Source: Paracoccaceae bacterium | GTDB taxonomy: Bacteria > Pseudomonadota > Alphaproteobacteria > Rhodobacterales > Rhodobacteraceae | Assembly (NCBI GenBank): GCA_022763485.1 | Contig: JALEGX010000123.1 | Coordinates: forward strand, 1 to 61,026 | Direction of reading: 5' to 3' | Length of the DNA: 61,026 bases | Shown: positions 7,522 through 16,362 of the stretch, one piece after another | Layout of the letters: the number at the start of each line of letters is the position of its first letter | Position numbering within the stretch: position 1 is the first letter of the stretch | The notes under the pieces: generated by a model | Database searches by the model: none | What the model saw: the letters and a program-made list of their open reading frames with translations, nothing else | Told to the model about the DNA's origin: nothing | Translations under genes and position numbers: made by a program

Positions 7522-9161
7522 TTCGCGGCCTCCAGCACGTCCCAGCGGGGGTTGTCGTCGCTCAGGTGCCGCAAGGCCCCCCAGCTGCCCCATTTGCTGG
7601 TTTTCTGCACGTCGGAATAGGCGCCGAACAATCCGCCGCCCAACTGGTGCCACCCGGCAATCAGCTGTTCGTAGAGCGTGGCCATCTCGGCGGTGTAGTT
7701 GAAGTGGACGAAGAAATCGGTCAGCTCCTGATTGTCCGCCATCGGACCGATGCCGGCGACATGGCTGCCGCCTTCATACATGATCAGGTCCAGTCCTTCG
7801 CGTTGGGCGATCTCTGCGTGATAGGGCAGAACCCGGCCCAGCAGGTCGGCCAGCGTGTCGGCAGGATCGCCGCTGACCAGCCCATCCTGCAGCTCCACCC
7901 CCGCCTGGGCAGAAGCAAAGGCGTAGACATCGCCGTCGTCCCCGGCCAGATCCTTGCTCTGTTGCAGCCAGTCCACCATCATCGGTGCCCGCTGTTCCGT
8001 GCCCAGAATGCCGCCGAAATATCCGGTCACGGCGTAGGCATCGAACAGGGTGGCGGGACGCGGACGGGCCGGGTTTCTGGCGCGCCAGAGCGTGGCCTCA
8101 AGGATCTGTTCCTCCAGCCCCAGCCATCCTGTCTGGGTGGCCGCAACGCGGATCAGCCGATCCTGGGCGTCCAGACCAAATTCCTCGGCCCAGATCAGGC
8201 CGATTTCAGCGGCGCGGGCGCCGTAATACTGCAACCACACATCGCGGGCGCCGTCCCAAAGCTCGCGTGCCTTTGCGTCGGCATAATGGGCTTGCTGGAA
8301 GGTCCAGTTCCAGACCTCGTTGGAGTATTCGACATAGGCCTTGCGGTCGGTGTCCAGCTGGTCATGCACCAGACGGGCAAAGTTGTGGACGTAGTCATCG
8401 GTTGCCTTGTGGGGCATGTTGAACCAGGCATCCGCCTGCATCTGGTTGGCCAGTGCAACCAGCACCTCGGCGGGAACGCCGAACCGGGCCCAGCTGTAGT
8501 GGCTGACCTGCGGACGGTTGGCCCATTCGGCCTGTTCCGAATTGTTGGTGCGCATCCAGTCCATGAAACGCAGGGCGGCAAAGCCCTGGATCTTGTCCGT
8601 CCAGACCGGGTTGAACAGTGCGCCATTGTCCAGTGCCTCGGCGTGGTCTTCCTTGACCACGCGGATGTTGCGCACATAGTCGCCGGTGCGCTTGCGGTCG
8701 GTTTTCTGAATGCGGATGTCGACACCGCCCTGGCCGGGGGTGAAATCGAAGCGGACCTCACCCTTGCCGTAGCGGACCTTCTGGGCGCGTCCCCCGGCCT
8801 CGACAATGCCGTCCCCGTCAAAGGTCAGGCGATAGCGGCCAGCGGTATCCACCGCCTCTGCCGGCAGGTCGGTCAGGATCAGCGTCCCGATGGACCGCAG
8901 CTCGGGCGGGATGGCCACGGGCCAGCCGTCGGGATCCAGATACCCTGCGGCCTCCAGATCCTCATGTTCGGCGCCGCCCCAGGTGCGCGGCAGATGCCCG
9001 ATCCACGGACGGGCGCTCTTGAACACGTCCAGAAAGGGTTGCTGGGTGCTCCAGTCGTTCACATCCGCCAGATTGATGGCCATCTGCCCTTCGGCGCGGG
9101 CCGGGGCAATCGTGGCCACAAAGGCAAGGATCAGGGCAAAGAGTGTGGCCAGACCCTTCAT
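7518..9161 (-). CDS. secreted glycoside-hydrolase-like protein (clan A type motifs)
   Basis: The 547-aa protein begins with a clear signal peptide (residues 1-23, cleavage near ARA-EG), so it acts in the periplasm or outside. An N-terminal part of about 150 residues looks like a beta-rich domain, followed by a probable TIM-barrel part. Two motifs fit a retaining clan-A glycosidase: YSNEVWN with Glu282 as likely acid/base, and MYEGGS with Glu463 as likely nucleophile. Similar proteins in Roseobacters are usually annotated only as cellulose-binding or hypothetical, so no GH family number is given. It is joined by ATGA overlaps to the SGNH gene upstream and the GT2 gene downstream, suggesting trimming or release of the glycan made by this locus. 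Confidence 0.72.
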   Translation of the reverse strand: MKGLATLFALILAFVATIAPARAEGQMAINLADVNDWSTQQPFLDVFKSARPWIGHLPRTWGGAEHEDLEAAGYLDPDGWPVAIPPELRSIGTLILTDLPAEAVDTAGRYRLTFDGDGIVEAGGRAQKVRYGKGEVRFDFTPGQGGVDIRIQKTDRKRTGDYVRNIRVVKEDHAEALDNGALFNPVWTDKIQGFAALRFMDWMRTNNSEQAEWANRPQVSHYSWARFGVPAEVLVALANQMQADAWFNMPHKATDDYVHNFARLVHDQLDTDRKAYVEYSNEVWNWTFQQAHYADAKARELWDGARDVWLQYYGARAAEIGLIWAEEFGLDAQDRLIRVAATQTGWLGLEEQILEATLWRARNPARPRPATLFDAYAVTGYFGGILGTEQRAPMMVDWLQQSKDLAGDDGDVYAFASAQAGVELQDGLVSGDPADTLADLLGRVLPYHAEIAQREGLDLIMYEGGSHVAGIGPMADNQELTDFFVHFNYTAEMATLYEQLIAGWHQLGGGLFGAYSDVQKTSKWGSWGALRHLSDDNPRWDVLEAAK

Positions 9162-10093
9162 GACCCGACCCCGGTCAGGCGATCAGACTGCACGACGTCC
9201 CACACGACCTCCTGCATCAGGCGTGCGGCCTCTGCCGAGGGGGGCTGTGCCGCGGTGCCGTCTGCACGTTTCAGCGCATAGGGCAGGCCAACCGGGGAGC
9301 GGTGATAGAGCACTGCGTAATGGGTCAGGGCGACCAGATAGGCCCCCAGATCATTCACGTGAATGGTGTCCAGCGTGCCATCGTCATTGCGGGCAAAGAG
9401 ACCATCGATGGACGCCAGCCCCTCAACACCACCGCGCGCTGTCAGTTCCCGCGCGAAGCGGGCCATCACCTGGCCGGCCGGGATGACACGGGCCGGGCTG
9501 TCGGGGCGATTGCGCAGGTCGTCAAACAGCACCTGCTGCTGCCAGTGCGTGCCATAGTCGGCATCCAGCCGGTTGAGCCACCCTGCCGGGTCGTTCAGAT
9601 GGTGCCAGGTTTCATACAGATAGACGCGCGTATCGGGATTGGACTCGCGGGCTTCGCCGGCCCATTTGCGCAGGAATTTGCCGCTCTTGTGGTATTTGAT
9701 CGCGTCCTTGATCTCGACCATCTCAGTCAGCACGACGGCGTCATAGCTGCCCGAGGCCAGCGCCTCTTTTGCGTCGCGGTAATGGTCATGCGCGTTTTCG
9801 GTCTCAAACCCGTTGATCGGCAGTTTCGGGTCCCAATGTTCACGCAGCGACGTGCCCCAGCCCAATTGGCTGTGATAGCTGTGCCCGTTGCCCGCAAGTT
9901 GCGCCAGCATGGCGGGCATGTCGCGCCCGACCAGAGAATGGCCAAGGTGAAACACCCGCATCGGCGCGGCGGGCGGCGTCAGCGGAATCGCATAGGCGGC
10001 GTCGATATCCGGTTTGTTGATGATGCGGGACAGGTAGAAACCGCCCCCCGCCAGAGCGGTTGTCAAAAGAGCAAAAACAAGAATTCGGGTCAT
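9158..10093 (-). CDS. SGNH-fold hydrolase/acyltransferase, membrane-anchored or secreted
   Basis: The 311-aa protein starts with a hydrophobic segment (3-22; signal anchor or signal peptide) and then shows an SGNH block I, HLGHSLVG, with candidate catalytic Ser53. The C-terminal block V is DTIHVND, giving candidate Asp242 and His245. This pattern fits a GDSL/SGNH esterase or an O-acyltransferase working in the periplasm, for instance adding or removing acetyl or acyl groups on polysaccharide. It overlaps PPTase (10090-10093) and the glycosidase-like gene (9158-9161) by ATGA. The specific substrate is not visible. Confidence 0.75.
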   Translation of the reverse strand: MTRILVFALLTTALAGGGFYLSRIINKPDIDAAYAIPLTPPAAPMRVFHLGHSLVGRDMPAMLAQLAGNGHSYHSQLGWGTSLREHWDPKLPINGFETENAHDHYRDAKEALASGSYDAVVLTEMVEIKDAIKYHKSGKFLRKWAGEARESNPDTRVYLYETWHHLNDPAGWLNRLDADYGTHWQQQVLFDDLRNRPDSPARVIPAGQVMARFARELTARGGVEGLASIDGLFARNDDGTLDTIHVNDLGAYLVALTHYAVLYHRSPVGLPYALKRADGTAAQPPSAEAARLMQEVVWDVVQSDRLTGVGS

Positions 10094-10782
10094 GAGGGGG
10101 CCCTCAGTTCGGTACCGGTTACAATCAGGCCGTGGCCAATGGCGAAACGCCCGCGCAGGACGTCCCCTTTTTCAAAAGGGGCTGTATCGGCTGTGAAACA
10201 GGCCCGGAACTGGCCGCGGGGCAGATCCCATTCCGTTTCGAACCGGTCAAAGCCGAACAGGGTCTCGCTGAGCCTGTACTGGCATTTGTAGGCCGCTTCC
10301 TTGGCCGAAAAAATCAGTTTTGCCAATCGAAGCGGGTCTGCCTGTGTTGCAAGCCACGCCCGTTCCCGGTCCGAACAGATTTCTGCAAGCAGCGCTTCCT
10401 TCAGCGGCGTGTCCTCTTCGGCGTCCACGCCCACGGCATGCACCGCCCCATGTCGGCCCAAGACGGCAACAGCACAGCTGCGGGTGTGGGTCAGCCCGCC
10501 GACCAGCCCGTCAGGCCAGATCGGGCTGCGATCCTTTGCCAGAAGCACGGGCGCGACGGGGTGGTCCAGCATCTGCATTGCTTGATGCGCCGCATGTCGG
10601 CCCGCCGCGAACTCCCGTCTGCGCTTGTCGATCGCGCGAGGCGACAGGCAGGCGCTTTCCGGCGGCAACGGCTCAGGATTGCGGCCCAAGGGATCGGTGA
10701 CCGCCACGGCCAGATCCGTAGCGAAGAGCGGCCGGATCATCTCCAGCCGCTTTTGGTCTCGGGTTGCCAGGGTTGCCGTCAT
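10090..10782 (-). CDS. 4'-phosphopantetheinyl transferase, EntD/Sfp type
   Basis: The 230-aa enzyme would transfer phosphopantetheine from CoA to the carrier-protein serines of the neighbouring PKS and NRPS. The EntD-like motifs are GLTHT (96-100), VGVDAEED (117-124, Mg/CoA binding) and FSAKEAAYK (158-166). Its length matches the EntD subgroup. It is coupled by ATGA overlap to the NRPS upstream and the SGNH gene downstream, so it is almost certainly dedicated to this pathway. The ATG at 10782 is fixed by that overlap. Confidence 0.93.
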   Translation of the reverse strand: MTATLATRDQKRLEMIRPLFATDLAVAVTDPLGRNPEPLPPESACLSPRAIDKRRREFAAGRHAAHQAMQMLDHPVAPVLLAKDRSPIWPDGLVGGLTHTRSCAVAVLGRHGAVHAVGVDAEEDTPLKEALLAEICSDRERAWLATQADPLRLAKLIFSAKEAAYKCQYRLSETLFGFDRFETEWDLPRGQFRACFTADTAPFEKGDVLRGRFAIGHGLIVTGTELRAPS

Positions 10783-13700
10783 CCGGCTTTGGTCCGGCGA
10801 CCTGCACGCATGGCGCGCCGTTTGGACATGGTTTCCGATCTGGCAGCCGTATCCACCGGTGCCGGGCCTGTGGGTTCAGGGCTCGCACCACCCGACAGCT
10901 TGTCGATATGGGCGGCCAGGGCGGACAGGACCGGGAAGCGGAAGATGTCCGTGATCGACAGCTTTGCCACATCCAGCGTTTCGCGGATTTCGCGATGCGC
11001 CTGCACCGCCAGCAGCGAATGACCACCCAGCACAAAGAAGTTGTCCTGCGCGCCGACACCGGACAGGCCCAGGATCTTTTCCCAGACGGCGGCAATGCGG
11101 GCCGCGGTGCCTTCGACCGGTGCGGCACCTGCGGTGGGAACATCCACCCGCTGGGCCTGCGGTTCCGGCAGGGCCTTGCGGTCGATCTTCTTGTTGGGCG
11201 TCAGCGGGAACTGTTCCAGCGCCATCACGGCAGAGGGCACCATGGTTTCGGTCAGGCGCGTCGACAGATGCTGTTTCAGCGCCGACGGATCGACGAGGGC
11301 ATCAGAGGTGAAATACCCCACCAGCCGCACGTCGCCCGCAGTTTTCTCATGCGGGATGACCACGGCGCCTGTGACACCCTGGAAGCTGGCCATGGCGGCT
11401 TCGATTTCGCCCAGTTCGATCCGCTGGCCTCGGATCTTGACCTGATGGTCGGTCCGCCCAAGGAAGTCGAGCTGCCCATCGGCGCGCCAGCGGACCAGAT
11501 CACCGGTCCGATACATGCGACCGTTGCCTTGCAGGTCTTCCGGGAAGCGTTCGCCGGTAAGATCCGCCCGCTGCCAATAGCCGGAGGTCACGCCTTCCCC
11601 TGCGATGAACAGCTCACCCGGCACGCCGACGGGGCAGGGCTGGCCGTCATCGTCCAGCACATAGACCTGTGTATTGGCGATCGGTCCACCAATGCTGGCA
11701 ACGCTGGAGGGTGCATTGGCCAATGTCTGCATGGTGGACCAGATCGTCGTCTCTGTCGGGCCGTACATATTGTGGATCTGCGCATTGCCGCAGGCGTGCA
11801 GCTCGGCCACCAGATCGCCGGGCAGGGCTTCGCCCCCGACCAGCATGTGCTTGAGATGTCCCAGCGCCATGCGCGCCTCATCATCGGCGGTGATCATGCG
11901 CGCCATCGACGGGGTGCATTGCATGTGGCTGATGTCGTGGCGGATGATCTGCGCCGCCAGCGAGAAGTCGTCCTCGGCCAGTTGCGAGGGGGCATTGGCA
12001 ATCCGCAGCACTTCGGCCAGCGGTTTCAGCCCTTCCATGACCTGTTCCGGCGTGATGCCATAGTCGATCAGACAGGCCACCTCATCCACGCCGATCCGCT
12101 TCAGCTCTTCAACCCGCGCGACGCCATCGGCCACGGTTCCAAAGAGGCCCGAATCCTCGAAGTAGCGGTCGAAAGCGAAATCCAGGATCGCTTCCAGCTC
12201 TTCCTCGGACAGGATGCCCAGATCCATTTCGAAGGGGTTGTTGACGCCCTTGGGCTTCTTGAACGCCGGGAAGACCCAGGCGAACTGCTTGATCAGACCC
12301 GCCGCCGACCGCAGGTATTCGCGCATCGGTTCGCGGGCGATTTCGCGCGCCTCTTCCCGGGTGTCCGCCAGATAGGTGTGCAGCATCAGGGTGACCTTGA
12401 AGTCATCCGGATTATGCCCGTTTTCCAGCAGCGCTTCGTGGTAGATCCGGATCTTGCCCGCGACCTCATCAATGCTCTGGCCCAACAGGTGGGTCAGCAC
12501 GTTGGCACCGATTTCCCCGGCCTCTTTCCAGGTCTGCGGGTTGCCCGCCGTCGTGACCCAGATGCCAAGCTCCTTGGACACCGGGCGCGGCTGCGTCACC
12601 ACCGAATGCATGGTGCCGTCCTGACGCGGGAATTCCATCGCTTCGCCACGCCACAGGCGGCGCAGGGTTTCAATGGCTTCATACATCGCCGGTTTGTTCG
12701 CCGGAGGGGTGTTTTCGGGACGCAGGATGAAATCATCCGGCTGCCAGCCCGACGCGATGCCCAACCCGGTCCGGCCATTGGTCAGATTGTCGATGACCGA
12801 CCATTCCTCGGCGATGCGTGCGGGATGATGCAGCGGGGCCACGCAGGACCCGGCGCGCACGCTCAGGTTCTGGGTCACCGCCGCGACGGCGGCACCGGTT
12901 ACAGAGGGGTTCGGGTAGGGGCCACCGAAGGCGTGGAAATGCCGCTCGGGCGTCCAGACTGCGTTGAACCCATGGGCATCGGCAAACTTCGCGCCCTCCA
13001 GCAGCAGATGGTATTTGCGCGGACCGGGACCATCGTCATTGCCCCAGAAGAACAGGTTGAAATCCATCCGGCGGTCGGAGACCTGCAAAGGCCCATTGGA
13101 CATCACCAGGCGGCTTTCGTCGCTGCTGAGCACCAGTTTGAAGCCGCGCGACAGGGTCCAGAAAAGCTCCAGCACGGAGATATCGAAGCTGAGGCTGGTC
13201 ACCGCAAGCCAGGCATCGCCGGGTTGGTGGGGAATGCGCTCATCCATCGCCGCGAAGAAGTTGGTGACATTGTCATGGCGAACCATCACGCCCTTGGGCG
13301 TGCCGGTCGAACCGGAGGTATAGATCAGATAGGCCAGATCCTCGGGCCGCGCCGGACAGGCGGCGCGATCCGCAGCCGGGGCCACGGTTGTCACGTCCAG
13401 CACCTTTGCCGAATGGGCCGGCAGTTCCCCAGCAAGCGTGCCGTCCGAGATGATGATCTGCGCGCAGCTGTCGGCGATGTAATGGGCCACGCGATCGGCG
13501 GGATAGGCCGGGTCCAGCGGCACATAGGCTGCGCCGGTTTTCAGGATCGCAAGCGTCGCGGCCACCAGATCGGTGGAGCGGGCCAGATAGACACCAACAT
13601 GGCTGCCCCGGTCGGCCCCAAGAGCGCGCAGGCTGTCGGCCAGCGCATTGGCGCGCGCGTCCAGCTGGGCATAGCTCAGCTCCTGATCCTCAAAGACCAG

Positions 13701-15347
13701 CGCGGTTGCGTCCGGGGTCTTGTCCACCTGCGCCTCAAAGGCCACAGGGATGGTCAGTGTGCGATCATGGTCAAGCGTGGTGCTGTTCCAGTCGGTGAGC
13801 ATCTGCGCCCGCTCGGCGGCGGGCAGGATCGGCAGGCTTTTCAGGGGGGCTTCACGATCTGCGACGGCGGCCCCGGCCAGATGTTCAAGGCGTTTGGTCA
13901 GCAGCTCCAGCACTTCGCCAGAGACCTGGCTTGCATCGGCATAGAGCCTCGTGGTGCCGGGCAGCAGGCAGAGCGTCAGGACCGAAGAGGGCGCAAGCCC
14001 CTCCTGTCCGATCACCACATGGATCTGCGGTACGCGGAAATCGGCAATGCCGGGATCACGCGCCGGCAGGTCGCAGGCAAAGCCGCGGGCCTTGGGCAGC
14101 GCATCGACCATCCGGTCACAAACGGCAGAGAACGCCTCATCCCGACCGGTGGTCATGGGCTGCCAGCCGGTCACGATGCCGGGCCAGGCCTGGGCCAGTG
14201 TGTCCAATGTGCTGAGCGCAATGCTGCCGTGGTCCTCGCCGGTGCTCTTCAGGGCCCAGGCCAGCGCCAGTGCGACCTGATCGGCCTGCGCCAGACCTGC
14301 GGGCAGCGCCACATCGCGCTGGATCACGCCGGTGTCATGGGTCGGGAGGGCCAGCGGAACCGCCAGCGGATTCATCGCGCGCACCGCCTTGCGTTGACGC
14401 GCTTCCGAGGCCAGCACCTGGGCCAGTGCATGTTCCAGCTCTGCCGCTTCCTGCGCATCGGGGGTGGCTAAGACTTGACCAACCTGTGCCCGGTTCGACA
14501 GGTCGAAGGGATGGCCATATGCGGTCTGCAGGGTGCCAAGGCGGATCGCCCCGTCGCTGGTGCAGACGGTCAGGCTGTCGCCGGTGCCTTCCAGAATGGT
14601 GCCCGGTTCGCCGCTGCCAAGGGCCGCGGTGGCCTGCCGGACCAGCACGACCTCATCGCCCAACACGATTTTGGCACAGCTCAGCGGGTTCCAGTATTCG
14701 CCAAAGTTCAATGCGTTGATTAACGCCAGCAGATCGGCGGTTGATTTGCGGAAATCCATGCGCCCTGCGGCCGCCGGGCGGTCATCACGGGCATGATAAC
14801 TGCGCAGGCTCAGGTCCTGCGGCTCCCGCGCGGGGGCACCGTTTTCCAGCTGCGCGATCACCGAAGAGAAACTCTCCATCGCGGCGGCATAACATTTGGA
14901 GTTCAGCGAGAACGCGGTCTCACCTTCGGAGATTTCGAACAGGCGCTGTTCGACGATATCGCCCTCATCCACGCCGCCTTCCAGCATGTGCCAGGTGACG
15001 CCATAGTCGGTGTCGCGGTTGATCAGCGCCCAGACCGGCGCATTCAGGCCAGCGCGGAGTGGCAGGGGGCCGTCGTGAAAGTTGATGGCACCCCGTTGCG
15101 GCAGGGCCAGAATGGCGTCGGGGATGATGGACAGGTTGGCAATGGAAAACAGCCAGTCAAACCCGGCACAGTCGGACACCTGGGCAATGCGGTCCAGCAG
15201 CTGAATGCCGTGCTTTTCCGCCCAGTTGCGGATTTCGGGATCCTGGCTGACCACGGCACTGATGCTGTGGCCGCGATCCCGCAGGGCGTCCCCGCAGCCG
15301 ATCAGAAGGGATTCATTACCGATCAAAACACTTGAAAAACTGCTCAT
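10779..15347 (-). CDS. NRPS-like megaenzyme: formyltransferase - remnant C - A domain split by luciferase-like monooxygenase - PCP
   Basis: The 1522-aa protein has an unusual domain order. Residues 1-290 are a formyltransferase like ArnA/Fmt with the expected Asn71, His91 (in NFHDGPLP) and Asp127. Residues 300-515 resemble only the end of a condensation domain and lack HHxxxDG. The adenylation domain starts near 525, with A3 TSGSTGTPKG and A4 FDISVLELF (721-729). It is then interrupted by a MupA/Atu3671-type FMN-dependent luciferase-like monooxygenase (about 755-1110) and resumes with A5 MYGPTE, A7 YRTGDL, A8 and A10 PNKKIDRK. A PCP follows with Ser1444 in GGHS, then a basic tail. GGAGG 7-8 nt before the ATG at 15347 fixes the start. 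There is no thioesterase in this protein. N-formylation plus N- or C-oxidation of a PCP-bound amino acid is inferred. Confidence 0.92.
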   Translation of the reverse strand: MSSFSSVLIGNESLLIGCGDALRDRGHSISAVVSQDPEIRNWAEKHGIQLLDRIAQVSDCAGFDWLFSIANLSIIPDAILALPQRGAINFHDGPLPLRAGLNAPVWALINRDTDYGVTWHMLEGGVDEGDIVEQRLFEISEGETAFSLNSKCYAAAMESFSSVIAQLENGAPAREPQDLSLRSYHARDDRPAAAGRMDFRKSTADLLALINALNFGEYWNPLSCAKIVLGDEVVLVRQATAALGSGEPGTILEGTGDSLTVCTSDGAIRLGTLQTAYGHPFDLSNRAQVGQVLATPDAQEAAELEHALAQVLASEARQRKAVRAMNPLAVPLALPTHDTGVIQRDVALPAGLAQADQVALALAWALKSTGEDHGSIALSTLDTLAQAWPGIVTGWQPMTTGRDEAFSAVCDRMVDALPKARGFACDLPARDPGIADFRVPQIHVVIGQEGLAPSSVLTLCLLPGTTRLYADASQVSGEVLELLTKRLEHLAGAAVADREAPLKSLPILPAAERAQMLTDWNSTTLDHDRTLTIPVAFEAQVDKTPDATALVFEDQELSYAQLDARANALADSLRALGADRGSHVGVYLARSTDLVAATLAILKTGAAYVPLDPAYPADRVAHYIADSCAQIIISDGTLAGELPAHSAKVLDVTTVAPAADRAACPARPEDLAYLIYTSGSTGTPKGVMVRHDNVTNFFAAMDERIPHQPGDAWLAVTSLSFDISVLELFWTLSRGFKLVLSSDESRLVMSNGPLQVSDRRMDFNLFFWGNDDGPGPRKYHLLLEGAKFADAHGFNAVWTPERHFHAFGGPYPNPSVTGAAVAAVTQNLSVRAGSCVAPLHHPARIAEEWSVIDNLTNGRTGLGIASGWQPDDFILRPENTPPANKPAMYEAIETLRRLWRGEAMEFPRQDGTMHSVVTQPRPVSKELGIWVTTAGNPQTWKEAGEIGANVLTHLLGQSIDEVAGKIRIYHEALLENGHNPDDFKVTLMLHTYLADTREEAREIAREPMREYLRSAAGLIKQFAWVFPAFKKPKGVNNPFEMDLGILSEEELEAILDFAFDRYFEDSGLFGTVADGVARVEELKRIGVDEVACLIDYGITPEQVMEGLKPLAEVLRIANAPSQLAEDDFSLAAQIIRHDISHMQCTPSMARMITADDEARMALGHLKHMLVGGEALPGDLVAELHACGNAQIHNMYGPTETTIWSTMQTLANAPSSVASIGGPIANTQVYVLDDDGQPCPVGVPGELFIAGEGVTSGYWQRADLTGERFPEDLQGNGRMYRTGDLVRWRADGQLDFLGRTDHQVKIRGQRIELGEIEAAMASFQGVTGAVVIPHEKTAGDVRLVGYFTSDALVDPSALKQHLSTRLTETMVPSAVMALEQFPLTPNKKIDRKALPEPQAQRVDVPTAGAAPVEGTAARIAAVWEKILGLSGVGAQDNFFVLGGHSLLAVQAHREIRETLDVAKLSITDIFRFPVLSALAAHIDKLSGGASPEPTGPAPVDTAARSETMSKRRAMRAGRRTKAG

Positions 15348-16360
15348 TTTGTATCCTCCGAAACCGGGGCTGAAAGAGAAAGACCTTTGTCCGACTGCTC
15401 TGTTTTTCGCGTCAAAGCGCGGAGCGAGTGGGCGATCAGGTCCCTCAGAAAACGGGCGGGATCCCCTTGGGGTTTGTCCTGGATCACGCGGCGTACGCGC
15501 CAGATCAGACAACCGGCAATCCGGGCCACTGTGGCAGCAACCGCATAGCCGCTGCCGTGGGTCTTGGTGAAATAGTGCAGGCGCGAGTCGAACCAGTATT
15601 GCGGCGTCCGCGCCCAGGTTTTCATCCCGGTCGACGCCGAGCCGACATGCGCGACCTCGCTTTCCGGAACATAGTAGATGCGCCAACCCGCCTGCGTGGC
15701 CCGTTGGCACAGATCCGTTTCCTCAAAATAGAGGAAGAAGGTTTCGTCAAATCCGCCGATCTGGTCGATCATCTCGCGCCGCAGCATCAGGCTGGCCCCG
15801 GCGGTCCAATCCACCTGAGTGGTTTTCTCGGGGATCCCCAAGGCCACCACCGAGTCCCGGAACATCCGGCTGATGACCCCGGTGCGCGCGGCGCCTTCGA
15901 ATTCACCCGCGATCGAGGGGAAGCGGAAGGCCGTGCAATGCGGTTCCCCATCCACGCCACGGATATAGGATCCGGCCATGCCCGCCTTTGGCGTTGCCAC
16001 CAGAAAGTCGCGCAGGATGCGGATGGCATTGTCCTGCGGGAAGGCATCCGAATTCAGCAGATAGTAGAAATCGGGCAGGCTGCCGTCCGACAGGGCGGCG
16101 TGCATCCCAAGGTTCATCCCGGCGCCGAAGCCACCGTTGCGTGGTGACTGCAGAACCCGCAGCCGCCCGCTGTCCAGCCAGCCACGCGAGTCGGCTTCGT
16201 CGCGTATCAGTTCGAAACTGTCATCGCCCGAGCCGTTGTCGATAATCAGGATCTCACCGGGCAGCGTTTCCATCTGCGCCATGGCGGCAGCGGCGGATTT
16301 CACCGTCATCTCAGGCGTGCGGAAGTTCAGGATGATCGTCAGAATGGTCTGGGGCATCAT
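15344..16360 (-). CDS. glycosyltransferase family 2, rhamnosyltransferase-like
   Basis: The 338-aa protein is a GT-A enzyme of the rhamnosyltransferase-like subgroup: ILNFRTPEMTVKS at the start, IIDNGSGDDS, the SPRNGGFGAGMNLG stretch, LLNSDAFPQ as the DxD-like metal site, and FFLYFEETDLCQRA. It lies between the PKS and NRPS genes of one operon, so it may glycosylate the polyketide-peptide product or link it to the polysaccharide. Start choice: GGAG lies 5 nt before the ATG at 16360; an in-frame GTG at 16366 overlaps the PKS stop as GTGA and an ATG at 16357 is also possible. The 3' end overlaps the NRPS start by ATGA. Confidence 0.87.
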   Translation of the reverse strand: MMPQTILTIILNFRTPEMTVKSAAAAMAQMETLPGEILIIDNGSGDDSFELIRDEADSRGWLDSGRLRVLQSPRNGGFGAGMNLGMHAALSDGSLPDFYYLLNSDAFPQDNAIRILRDFLVATPKAGMAGSYIRGVDGEPHCTAFRFPSIAGEFEGAARTGVISRMFRDSVVALGIPEKTTQVDWTAGASLMLRREMIDQIGGFDETFFLYFEETDLCQRATQAGWRIYYVPESEVAHVGSASTGMKTWARTPQYWFDSRLHYFTKTHGSGYAVAATVARIAGCLIWRVRRVIQDKPQGDPARFLRDLIAHSLRALTRKTEQSDKGLSLSAPVSEDTK

Positions 16361-16362
16361 GA

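Noticed and set aside
10764..14471. Very long open frame (1235 codons) on the plus strand opposite the NRPS gene
   Set aside because: It is a shadow: composition is rich in His, Gln, Gly and Arg, no domain is recognisable, and the minus strand encodes a clear NRPS with motifs in order.
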